Shown in pieces: positions 33,171 through 43,420 of a stretch of 64,000 bases of DNA. The translations under genes and the position numbers were made by a program. Within the stretch, counting starts at the first letter, position 1, and each line of letters starts with the position of its first letter. This stretch comes from Hericium rajendrae (Eukaryota > Basidiomycota > Agaricomycetes > Russulales > Hericiaceae). The notes below the pieces were generated by a model, which did not search any database, was not told the DNA's origin, and saw only the letters and a list, made by a program, of their open reading frames with translations. The DNA lies in contig CM065882.1 in the NCBI GenBank assembly GCA_033439255.1, positions 496,001-560,000 on the forward strand, in the 5' to 3' direction.

Positions 33171-35428
33171 CTATTCATAACAAAGTATAAAAATCTTCCC
33201 TCCCCTCACCGAAAGAATAACCGCGCCCTGGCTCTGATCGATATTAATCGTCTCAACATCGTCGAGATCTAGCTCTGGCGGAATCTCCAGCGTCTTCACA
33301 TCGCCTTCCATTGGGTATGCATTCCCATGCGCATCGGTATGCAGCGTCCGCCGGATATCGCTATAGATCACCCGGTGGTCGTCTTCGAGATAAACAGGCG
33401 GGAACGACACAAAGCGCAGCCGCTTCGGCGCGTCGTCGGGCGCCACGGCCCCGTCCTCCGCATCGTCCATATGCTGTATCCACACCGCGTGCCCAAAGTC
33501 GACGGCGAGCAGCGGGCGCGGCCGCTCGACGCGGTGCGTCCCCGGCGGCTCCGACTCGTCGTCGACCTCGTCCATGACGCACACGATCTCGAACGGCATG
33601 CTGACGTACCACATGCGCATGAGCGCCTCCGCGGGGTCCTGCGGCGCGGCGTACGTCGTGAGCGCGATGCCGCCCGCGTCCTCCGGCTCGTCGTCCTCGC
33701 CCGCGCCGCCGACGGGCACGCGGAAGTAGTGCTGCGAAAGCACGTACTTCGTGCGGTGCGTGACGGGGTCGTGTACTGCGAAGAGGATCACCGTGCAGCT
33801 CAGCCGCGGGATCGCGGGCAGCGTCGGCCACCATTGCCGCACGAAGTGCGCGCTCTCGGGGTACCAGTCTGGGTACTTGAATGGATTCGGCATCTCGATG
33901 TCGTGCTCGCTGGGGCGGCGCGGCATTGTGTAGCCCTCCAGCGCGGCGGGCGGGAGCATGCCGTTGCCTTGTAGGATAGCAGGGGGAGGTTGGGGAGGAT
34001 GGTGGGAGTCATGATGACCTGGGAGATCTGGTGGGAGCTGGAGTTGTTGGAGAGGATGGGAAGCGGGGCCATGACGACAGGGATGTGGGTGTAGGATGCC
34101 GCTGAGCGAAACGGAGAGCGGTAGTGTGTAGGAGGGAGTCGCGGGAATGTGAAGCGGCGCGACTTGGCACGCGGAGGGGAGAGCATTCTGCTCAGACGCG
34201 GTGCCGTGTCTTCGAGGCCCGGCGACTTTGAGATGTGCTCTCGGAGCAGTGAGAGCGGGTAGAAATACTGCGCGGCGCCGTTGGCGCCCTCGGAATGGAT
34301 GATGATCTCGTCATTGTGGAAAATGCAAGACCAGTTGTCTTCGTTGCCCTGTTCCATCAATTCAGAAACAATGTATTGTGCCAGGAAAAGAGAAGACGTA
34401 CGCATTGGATCATGGTATCGATAAAAACGTAGTCGTCCTTGTCCCAGTCCAGAAGGACGAACAACCCAATGGTGGTCGAGTTCCACATCAGAACGAACCC
34501 GGATAGCAGGCGTAGGATAGGGTCCAGAAGAAAGATGTTCATAACAATGCCAGATGTCATGAACGTCCGTATGTGTGAGAAGGTGGGGGCGACATCCAAA
34601 TGGGTGTTCACGCCAGTCTGCGCCGACTCTGGGAACTGTATCTGCATAATTTTGAACTCCATTTCGTGGTCGTCTCGACTGATGAATCATAACAGTCAAT
34701 ACACGATAATGGGACACGGATGAAGCCGCCTCACCTTCCGCCTAAGTGTCTCGCCATAGTGAAGTAGACAGTCCTCCGCTCGAACTCGACCCTGCACTTC
34801 CACAGCTCCCACCGCTCTCCCGCATGCCATTCTGCCAACGCGCAATCCCGCAGGATATCCCACAGGATCACGCGTCCGCCCTTCGTAGCGCACAGCGTGA
34901 AGCTGGCGGTGATGGGCGAGAGCCAGTCTACCTTTTCGTGTGGCGGGGTAGATACGATTTTGTACCAGCCATTGTTCTGCGATGTCATCGCGTTGTCGTC
35001 TTGTATGGTAGACATTGTCCCGTCGGACGAGCCTGCTGTAGACGTCGGCGTACCATCACGATCTGAGGCGAAGTACGCCGACAGCGCCGGCTGCGGTGTC
35101 CGCGTGAGCCAGCCATGCTCGAGAAGCTGGGCCTTATTGACCAGTCGAATTAGTTGTGCAGTCGAGAGATCTGAGAGGCGTTGGAAGCCCGTCAATGGAA
35201 GTGCTCGACATCTGCGAAGCAGCTCGACGGCGAGATGGCGGTATACAGGGCGCGTTACAACCAGGTAATGCAGGGGTTTACATGTCTGTGTTCCACAAGT
35301 CAGTCTCCCTTTCTGTAAATGCAGGAGATCACGACACGCACAAGTTTCAGGCACTGGATGTCGTGAAAATCGAGGTGATATACAATGTTGAGCACCAAGT
35401 CGTAGGGTAACTGCTGGAGTGAAGGCAT
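33171..35428 (-). CDS. F-box domain protein
   Basis: Exon 1 starts at 35428 with an F-box, MPSLQQLPYDLVLNIVYHLD, continuing FHDIQCLKL. The domain is completed in exon 2 with KPLHYLVVTRPVYRHLAVEL. F-box proteins link substrates to SCF ubiquitin ligases. The long C-terminal part has beta-propeller-like strands (ITASFTLCATKGGRVILWDI, DNWSCIFHNDEIIIHSEGAN, and near the end GAVILSVRGGKIFILCYE). The reading frame changes at about 33965-33985, inside a C-rich tract, where no splice pair restores it. This is either a single-base error in the assembly or a real frame break. Everything else is open and protein-like. Confidence 0.7.
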
Positions 35429-36642
35429 GTTATGTGGGTGTCCTTGTGGTCTCCTGTAGGCCTGTTAAAAGAATGCACACCACGATAATACAAGGATGTG
35501 GTACTAATATGAGGGGAACAAGGACAAGACGATGAAGGTGGCGGGCCCTGCGCTTTGCTCGCATGCGCTCGCCTTGAGCCCGGCCGGCCCGGTGCGCGTA
35601 CAGCGTACGACCGCACAGCAGCTTGCTGGAAACAGCATCGAGGCAGAGTCCATTGATGTCGTTACCGGTACGTACACACGACTCGTGCATGGTGAAGCAG
35701 GTCAGCGTAGCATCAGCACCGCAGCCTGCTTTCGCCATAAGAGGGTCTTGTTGTATCCAAGAAAGGTGAATGATCTGGAAGCTGCGCCGGCATACTCACT
35801 CGATGCCGTCTTTGTGATTCAAGCGCTGCATAGAACTCAGGACCCTGGTGACTATCGCATGTAAGGTTTCCAGGATAGGATGGGAGTGCAAAAGGACCAC
35901 AGCACTCTCCGCTCCTCGAGGAAGCTGTTCGAGACTGGCTTTCACGGCCAGGCCAGGAGCCGCCCGATGCCTCGAGGTGAGCCACATGCTACGATGTCCA
36001 CGTATTCATGATATTCGATGCTGCTCCCTAGTCCTTCGATGCTACTGTCTTGATCTTCTTGAGCCCGCGCCACACGTGCATCGTTCGGCGGAAAGACCCA
36101 GCTGACCGGCTTCGCACTGTCAACCTTGTGATATCCATTTCCCGCTTTCATTTCAACGATATTCCGCTCACACATTAGGCGCATTCATCTCTCTGCAAGG
36201 CTTCCTTGATTAAAGGCCCTCGTGAACAGCGCAGGCTTCGTTTCTCCTCTCGGTCGCCACGGTTCTGCATCTTGTGCTCTGGCATCGTACCATGACGGGA
36301 CAAATGCTGGCTAAGTCCACTTTGGTCTACGACCGGTCGGCCACTTGACATCTCTGGATCATCTGCCTCGTCTTCCTGTTCAAAACGGCTGGCCCGTGAC
36401 GAACCTGCACTCACGAAGGCGCATGGATATGCCTTCTCGCTCCGCCCCCTTACGCTTTTCAGTAAACTTTGCGACCTTCGATTCCCTATGTCCGTTTGCT
36501 TCGTGGATCCGAGTAAGATGGTCTGGGAATCTCTTGGTATCCACTAGGATATAAAAGCCTGACGTCCTACAGCGACCATTGCTCAGGCCGCCTTTCCAAG
36601 AAAAGCCAGTCTCTCCAGCTCTCCAGCTCAGCCATCGTCAGC
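35429..36642. other. Intergenic, no gene recognised
   Basis: This spacer is between the F-box gene and the secreted-protein gene and holds only short overlapping frames. A TATA-like element (ATATAAAAG at about 36550) lies some 90 bases before the start of the secreted protein. Confidence 0.45.
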
Positions 36643-37233
36643 ATGCATCTCAGCGCTCGCCTTTTTTCTCTGTCCGCGCTTTTCGCCTTGGCGGCAGCTC
36701 AGAATCACACTGGTACCCGTACGTGCCATTCCTCATCACGGTCAGACCGACACTGATGGCAGGTGTCAGTCTTCACTTTCGACCCCGGCCTCGGCGCGTG
36801 CGGCTTCACGAACACAAGCACACAGTTCGTCGCCTCCGTTTCTGAGACGTTCTTCCAGAACTTCCCGTAAGATCCACCGCCGTACTTTTGCTAAGCAAGC
36901 TGACCTCGCATATAGAGGTGCGACTCAGAACCCGAACGAGTGAGTCCTATCCGCAGTTATAGCTGTCTGATCCGCACTGAGCTTGTCCTCAGCAATCCTA
37001 TCTGCGCGCACAGCCTCAACATAACCTGTCTGTTTTCCATTTTCCCCGATTTCTCATCTGTGCTGACCCTGGGAATCTGCTCTGCAGCGAACGGCACCAG
37101 CGTCACTGCCCAGGTCGTCGATCTCTGCCCGACCTGCCCCGAATTCAACATCGGGTTGTCGCCTACGGCGTTCACGAAGTTCGCGCCGATCTCGCAGGGG
37201 ATTGTGAACAATGTGACTTGGTCGGTTATTTGA
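36643..37233 (+). CDS. Small secreted double-psi beta-barrel (RlpA/expansin-like) protein
   Basis: This small protein begins with a signal peptide, MHLSARLFSLSALFALAAAQ, with cleavage likely after the Ala-rich end. The mature part has TFDPGLGACGFTN, then NPICAHSLNIT, SVTAQVVDLCPTCPEFNIGL and SPTAFTKFAPISQGIVNNVT. This is the pattern of fungal double-psi beta-barrel proteins related to barwin, RlpA and expansins, including the paired cysteines in DLCPTCP. Four introns separate short exons; the first junction is slightly uncertain. Such proteins act outside the cell on cell-wall polysaccharides or as small effectors, mostly without shown enzyme activity. N-glycosylation sites (NHT, NTS, NGT, NVT) fit secretion. 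Confidence 0.8.
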
Positions 37234-37441
37234 GCGTGTGTTTCCATCGAAGAACACTTTGTTACAAGCTTTTTGGGTAGTATCCTTTGACCAGATGTGT
37301 ATGGACATTTTTTGGGATGTATAAGCAATGAAATATTTGCTTCAGTGGCTATAAAAATGGGCGCGAGCATCCAGCAACAACTCCGCCACAACCCCCTCGC
37401 GCGCCACAACAGGCATCTGGTCCGTGCGCAAGATGCGCCGC

Positions 37442-37449
37442 TATATAAG
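37442..37449 (+). promoter_or_regulatory. TATA box of the candidate RNA gene
   Basis: The sequence TATATAAG stands 33 bases before the ATACTTACCT that would begin the candidate structured RNA. That is the normal TATA-to-start distance. No protein-coding start follows within a plausible distance. Confidence 0.5.
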
Positions 37450-37474
37450 CCGCCGCCAAACATCATAACAACTC

Positions 37475-37653
37475 ATACTTACCTTGATGGCATAGGCCCC
37501 TTCACCTACCTGGGCTTATGGGCCGCGGGGGCTTCCCATAGCACGGCGACCCTGTCCTCAGGGAGAACCCGTGGTTTGTATGGGCTTCGGCTCATGCACC
37601 GTCTCAATATTTTCCTGTCCCGTTCCGGCCCTCGGGCTGGGCGGGCCTTTTTT
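37475..37653 (+). ncRNA. Candidate structured non-coding RNA
   Basis: About 175 bases form several stems that can be read directly. TATGGG (37517-37522) pairs with CCCATA (37535-37540). CCCTG (37550-37554) pairs with CAGGG (37559-37563). GTATGGGC (37578-37585) pairs with GCTCATGC (37590-37597) around a TTCG tetraloop. A GC-rich terminal hairpin at 37619-37645 precedes a run of six T. An AATATTTT element (37606-37613) before the last hairpin resembles an Sm site. The first ten bases, ATACTTACCT, equal the 5' end of U1 snRNA and the length is similar, but the U1-70K loop sequence of stem I is not seen. It may be a divergent snRNA, or the 5' domain of a longer RNA with the telomere-like motif at 37671. 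Confidence 0.4.
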
Positions 37654-37670
37654 CTTGTCGGTCCGCTGTT

Positions 37671-37682
37671 CTAACCCTAACC
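37671..37682 (+). other. Telomere-repeat-complementary 12-mer (possible telomerase RNA template)
   Basis: CTAACCCTAACC equals two telomere repeats of the TTAGGG type in the template sense. It stands right behind a GC-rich hairpin and a T run, inside a 1.7 kb stretch without a gene. A chance match of 12 bases in this window is unlikely but possible, and a short interstitial telomere repeat is the plain alternative. Confidence 0.35.
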
Positions 37683-39015
37683 TTAGTGTGCGACTTGCTA
37701 TGGCACGCGGGTTGGCGCTTTTGTTGTCTGTTGCACTCTTTCATCGTCGTTTTACCATATTGCTATGCAGCTTTTAGATCCTGTATATCTGCTAATTGTT
37801 TCTACTCTCTATAACATGCAATGTCCTGCGAATTTAAAGAAGAAACTGCCAACGCATGCCGATAAGTCAAGCTACTGGCCGGAAGATAATGTCCCTTACG
37901 CACTGTATGCGTACTGCGAACTGATGCGGGACTCGTCCGCGTCAGGTTTGTCGCTGTCTTTGAACAAGATCCTGTCACAAAGTCAAAAAGAGGGTTTCAG
38001 CTCCGTTACCACTCGATGTGCCACGAGAGGATACTTGTGCGCGCGAGTGAGTTATTCGTTTCAATGCTTTCCTATACCGGAAGCTAACTGCTATCTCTCC
38101 GGGCGTACTGCCACCTTGCCTGTCAGATCGTCAGATGGAAGGCGCGGAGTAAGTACGTGTTCAGCGTTTACACAGTTGACCGTACTGGACTGTGAACAGT
38201 CTTGCGCACTGTCTCACGTGCGGTGTACCGCTACAACATGTAGAACGGGGATTGGTTCGTCTTCACAGCCCCCTCCTCAAACAATTAATCTCTTTGTTAT
38301 CTTCTGACTGTCGCCCTCGGATAAACGGACCTGTTCGATGATTGAAAAACAGGTATCAATGCGCTTCGCGACTACGGCTGCGAAGATGGACGACGCCCAT
38401 GTGTTGGGTATCCCATCTTGACAAGCTACACAGGTCGCCTATGCGGAGCTTGTGTGCCGCCGGCACCGTTTCATGGCCCACGTCTCGTGCCAAATGCGGA
38501 GAATGCTATCCCCAGCATCGTTGAGACGCGACTGATATTCTGCAGGCGTACAATCCGGCAGACTATGCTCTGTGACGAACTCTATGGCATTTTAACGGAT
38601 AAGCAGGGTTCATATTGCCTCAAGAATCTATGTTCACTGGCCCATTATGACCGTCCTGGGCGGCTAACATACACAGGATCTGGAGGAAAAGTTCTGCAGC
38701 GCTCGATCCACAGAACACTCTTCCTCCGCGTCTGCACAGCATTTTTCCATATCGGGCGACCCAATTCTCGACACCTGAGGTTACCCTGGGGCAACCACCT
38801 CCTGGGCTACTTGCAAGGTATGGAAATAGAATGCAGGTCTTCGTCAAAAATCTACACGATGTCCCCGCAATAAAAGGAAGTGGGACAGCCGCTCAAACAA
38901 GCCCATATTCCCCACAATCCTGAAGGTGAACGCGCTCTCTCCGTCACTCGTTTACTCCTTCTCATTCCCCCATCAATCCTCCAGTCTCGTGATAAAGGCC
39001 CATATCATCCTTACC
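37683..39015. other. Gene-free stretch after the template-like motif
   Basis: No protein gene is recognised. The sequence holds several short inverted repeats (for example GACTGT/ACAGTC near 38190) and T-rich tracts. It could be the body of a long non-coding RNA. Confidence 0.35.
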
Positions 39016-40003
39016 ATGTCAAATGCCTTCCTCAACGGTAGCTCGACGAGCCTCGTCACCGGCGGCATCCCGACGACATCCCAAGACGTCGCCCCCTCCG
39101 TCGTCTTCCTCATCGCCTACCTCGGGACGGCGGCCCTCACCTTCTTCCGCCTCTTCCAGTATCGCGACAGCAAGACCTTGCTCATGACCTACCTCCGCCT
39201 CGCCATGTTCGAGCTGATCCGCATCGCCACGTTCATCGTTCGCCTGCTCTCCGCGAAGAATTTTAGCGACGCCTCCAAAGGCAACGGGTCCTTCGACATG
39301 AACTACATCATCGCGGAGCAGATACTGGTCGGCATCGGTTTCGTCATCCCCGCCACGACGACGGTGCGGCTCGCCGAGCTCCACACCAGCAGGCAAGACG
39401 AGAGCGGCCAGAAGAAGACCATCTTCCGCGTCATGGAAATCGCGCTCCTGGTAGCCATGTACGCCGTCCCCATTCCTCTCTTGATCGCTACTCACTGATC
39501 CCCTCCACAGCGCACTCGGCATCGTCGCAGGCACGGAATATAACAAGGCGCTGACGGACTCGAGTACGCGAAGCCAGCTCAAGACGTTTCGCATCGTGTC
39601 ATCCATCCTCTCGTTGGCCGTCCTCGCGATCCTCGTCGCGTACTGCTTCACGATGCTGAGCCGCCGCGACCTCCCCCGGGCGACCACCGTCTGGCTCATG
39701 GCCACCGCCGCGCTCCTGGTGCGTCCCCTCTCCACCTACCTTGCACTCCCTCTCTAATGCCCTCTCTAATGCCGCCTTCAATAGATCGTCGTGCCGATCT
39801 ACCGCCTCGAGAACATCTTGAGGCCGCCGAGCGATGGACAGTCCGACGCGGCCAAGATCGTGTTTTACGTGGTGCAGCTCGCGCCTGAGTGGCTTGTGGG
39901 CCTGTCGCTGACGGCCGTGAATGCGCGGGTCTGGTGCGGCGTTCTTCCGAAGTCGGTGTATCAGGACAGTGAAGAGGCGTACGGCCTCTATTCGAGGCAG
40001 TAG
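39016..40003 (+). CDS. Seven-helix fungal membrane protein
   Basis: Three exons (39016-39458, 39511-39718, 39785-40003) give 289 residues. Hydrophobic segments follow one another: SVVFLIAYLGTAALTFFRLF, an amphipathic helix with YLRLAMFELIRIATFIVRLL, AEQILVGIGFVIPATTTVRL, VMEIALLVAIALGIVAGTEY (spliced), IVSSILSLAVLAILVAYCFT, ATTVWLMATAALLIVVPIYR and VFYVVQLAPEWLVGLSLTAV. This resembles the fungal seven-helix families near RTA1 and DUF7702. No ligand or reaction can be named. The first intron falls inside a helix and its phase fits. There is no signal peptide, and the N-terminus is Ser/Thr-rich with one NGS site. Confidence 0.7.
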
Positions 40004-41510
40004 GCGGCGCTATAGATGGTTTCGCGTGAGCATCACAGCTTTTTTATGTTTTGCGACGGTCGGTTGAATTTGACTCGCAGGTGCAGCGCATATTCGCCCG
40101 CCTTCGTTGAGCGGTCTTTTTGATTCCCCACTCGGTGTTTTTACCTTCATACGACTCTCGAGATACCCATGTACAGATAATCACACGACACTGATCACGG
40201 CGGGCAGAATGAATTAATTCTATCCATGGTTGCTACTTACCTGCCGTCGCGCTCCTTCCTTCCTTCCCGATGCAAGTGACTCTCTAACCAGTATCGCAAA
40301 CATCCGGCAGCAACTAAGCGTCTGACCCTGATCCTCGCCTTCTCGCACATTTACCCGCGCGCCTGTCCTTCTTCCTCCTCCCCGGCCGCGCAGTAGGTAT
40401 GGTCACCGTGCCTACCACAGTTCTCAGCACTGCCCGTTCCTAATTTTCACGAGCGCTCACCTTCTTTGACATCATATATGCGTGTAGCGGGAGGTACGGG
40501 CACACAGGCGCAGCGGGGCGAGATGTTCGCCTGCTTTGTGCCCCGTGTTGTCCCCAAAGCCCAGGAGACAACCTGCCACCTCCGACAGGGTCGACGTCGC
40601 GCTGCAGGCAACCTGATTTGTAGCTGCCAATGTAACCTAACAAGCCGAATTTGATGGCGATATGGTGCCGCGACGAGCACGCGAGAGCTGCGCGGATGGG
40701 TAGGCGCAGGCTGAGGATGCCGCTCTGCTTTGTGTCACGAATAGTCGTCAGGAAACCAGATCTGTGTCGTCGATTGTTGCCTTGCGAGAGCTTGCGAGTC
40801 TGCGACTCGAGAATTCAAAGTAGTGTCATCCATCCAGCTGTCGCAAGGCGAAGTCCGTGAAACGGATGACGATGTGGAACTCGATACATAGTCTTCGAAG
40901 CGGGACACCGTAATTTGCGTCACGAATTGTCGCAGGAGACAACCTGCGATCCGAAAAAAGAGTCTATGTCTCAATCCGCACCTTCGACTGCTGCCCTGCG
41001 ACAAGCTGCGATCCGAAAAGGTTGTCATCCATGGCGTACTTATTGCCCCAGTTGTAACTTGTTACAAGGCGACAACAGTCTGATCCAGAGTATATTACGG
41101 AATACAACTCACTGATGTCGATGATAGCCGTATAGACATGCACAGGCACAGGCCGGCGACTTGTGCTACGGAGTCGAGGATGATACCGTCAACATGTAAC
41201 CGCGCTTTAAGTGGACCACACCCTAGTTTAAGGGGAGCTCTCTCATTATTGGACGAACTCACCAGAGGCAGCGCTGGCAACAGCGGAGCCATTGCAACTA
41301 ACCTCACAAAAAAAACTCGGAGATAATCACTTTATATCATTGCAAACGTACTCATCGTAGGCTAGCCTATCGAGTCGTTGAAGACCCGTCTACCAAAGCC
41401 GCCCCGACACGAAACCAGGGATGTTGAGATCCCACGAAACCAAAAGACATTCAAACACATATCACACTTCAGACGAAACAAGAACCCTATTCCCGGCGTG
41501 ACTTGGTCGC
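40004..41510. other. Intergenic with a degenerate repeat
   Basis: No gene is recognised. The stretch holds a repeated block at about 40555-41035, listed separately, and otherwise only short frames. Confidence 0.45.
40555..41035. repeat. Degenerate direct repeats (about three copies)
   Basis: Similar words recur in the same order. CAGGAGACAACCTGC occurs near 40562 and 40932. GTCACGAATAGTCG (about 40735) returns as GTCACGAATTGTCG (about 40919). TTGCCTTGCGAGAGC (about 40778) returns as CTGCCCTGCGACAAGC (about 40990). GTGTCATCCATCCA (about 40823) returns as TTGTCATCCATGGC (about 41022). Spacing between copies is about 185-200 bases. This looks like an old tandem duplication without coding content. 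Confidence 0.6.
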
Positions 41511-43420
41511 TTACCAGATCCTGCTCTCGAGCAGCAGGTCGCTGCTACCCTCAAGACCGACGCAGGCCTTGAGGAACGTCTCGAGCGCGTTGCGCTGGCG
41601 CGAGAGCGAGTTGACGACGTCCGTGCCTGCGGTAAGACGTAAGTGGCAAGTATAGAGCAAATAAAGGGCAAGACGAACCGGGCTTGACGAGGGGCGCCTT
41701 GAGCATGTACGAGAGCAGACTGAGCACGGGGTACAGCGGCTTGAACTCGCCCGAAGCCGAGGCGGAGACGTCGCGGTACTGGATGCGCGTGAGCAGCTCC
41801 GCGAGGATCGTCAGATCCAGGATAAGCGGTGTCGCCAGGAGCGAGTCCTACGCGCGCGTCAGAACCAATGTTGGCATGAGGAAGGAAAAGGGCGTACCTC
41901 GCACTCGTTGAAGATGCTGATGGTCGAGCGGCCGCCGCCCATGATCTCGGAGTAGTACTCGTCGATGGCGCGCTTGGAGTCGCCGACGGCGGGGACGTAC
42001 TTGATCACGACGATGTGATCGGGGTGCTCGCCCTTCGTCACAGCCGTGCCGTCCTTGCCTTTGCCTGGGTTGACATATTAGGACAATGCCATAGGATATG
42101 TGCAGAACGACTTACCCTTACCCTCGGCAATGAGCTCTTCCTTGCTTTTGTAAAGCAACCCGTTGGCTGCGACCATATCGTCCACGACACTACTCTTGCT
42201 GATCTCCTTGCTCCTAAACTGCCTCTCCGCACTGAGGTTGTGTCCGTCGTTGTTGCCCAGGTGGTTGTAGCTCGCGATGCTCAGCGGCTTGATGCCGGCG
42301 TTGACCAGGAACTCTGCGAGGACGCTCTTCAGCTTCGTCTGCCCGCTCTTGAGATCGTCGCCGCCGATGAAGGAGCTGTGGCGCTCGGCGAGCGCGATGA
42401 CACCGGGCACGAACGTGTTCTGCGGCGCGCCGTTGATGAAGGGGACGCCCTCGAGGATCGACGCCGTCGCGAACACCGTGCTCGGCGCGACCTCGTCGTG
42501 CGACGTCTTGATCGCGTTGAGCAGCGCGTCCGCCGAGTCGTTCACGCCGGGCAGGATGTCGCTGTAGCGCTCCGTGTTCGCGGTCCAGAAGACGATGACC
42601 TGGTCCAGTTCGTGCGCAGCGCGGAACTCGCGGATGTCCTTGCGGATCTGCTCGAGGTGCGCCTGCTTGTCCGTGCCGGGGAGGACATTGTCCGCGCGCT
42701 CGGCCTGGTTTGCGGCGATGTAGTCCGGGTAGTAGATGCTGGGCAGCGGCTTGTCCTGCATGTACGGCGCGACCTGGCGCTGCAGGTCCCACTCGAGGAC
42801 GGCGGCGCGCTCCATGGCCTTGTCGAGGCGCATGCCGGAGATGTCCCAGCCACCGACGACGAGGTCGTTCGGGTGGACCATGGGGAGCAGGTCCGCGAGC
42901 GGCGCGTAGATGTCCTTGCCCGTGGTGGGATCGAGGCCCAGGCGGATGGTGCTGGCGCGCAGGAGCGAGCCGATGTAGTTCGGCTGCTGGACGGTGGACT
43001 TGTTGTGCCAGGAGATGTTGTGACGGTTGGCGAGAATGGTAGCAAGGAGAGTAGTGCCGTTGTTTCCACCCATTCCGACGAGCATCAGGCTAAGGTGCAC
43101 CTGTCAGCGGCGGAACACGCGCATGGAAACGAGAAGACGTACCCGGTCTTGGGGACCTTGCGCTGAGTCCTGAACTCGAAGGGCTTGACGGTGGGCTTGA
43201 CCACATAGCGGCCTGCCTCCTGGACGACGACGTCGGCGCCCCGGTTCTCGAATTTGGCGGTGATGAACTCGGGGGTGTACGTCGTGTTGCCGCTCTGAAC
43301 GGAGATAGAGTCGGCCGGGCGGCGGGCAGCAGTGGGGTGGACGGGCTGTGCGAGCGGCGCGTCAAGAACGGACGCGTTCGGGCTCGCGGACGCGGATGAT
43401 ACGGTCGTGTTGGGGGCCAT
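41511..43420 (-). CDS. INO1: Inositol-3-phosphate synthase
   Basis: Five exons (43420-43143, 43089-42116, 42064-41898, 41847-41679, 41626-41511) give 567 residues, close to the usual fungal length. The enzyme turns glucose 6-phosphate into inositol 3-phosphate with NAD, the first step of inositol lipid synthesis, in the cytosol. Family motifs are complete: the NAD loop [72 protein letters not shown] and [17 protein letters not shown], then [16 protein letters not shown] near the C-terminus. The start [20 protein letters not shown] is followed by the family segment [19 protein letters not shown]. All splice junctions keep the frame. Confidence 0.97.

Noticed and set aside
37475-37653. Firm call as U1 snRNA
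   Set aside because: The first ten bases match U1, but the conserved stem I loop is not present. I therefore list it only as a candidate structured RNA.
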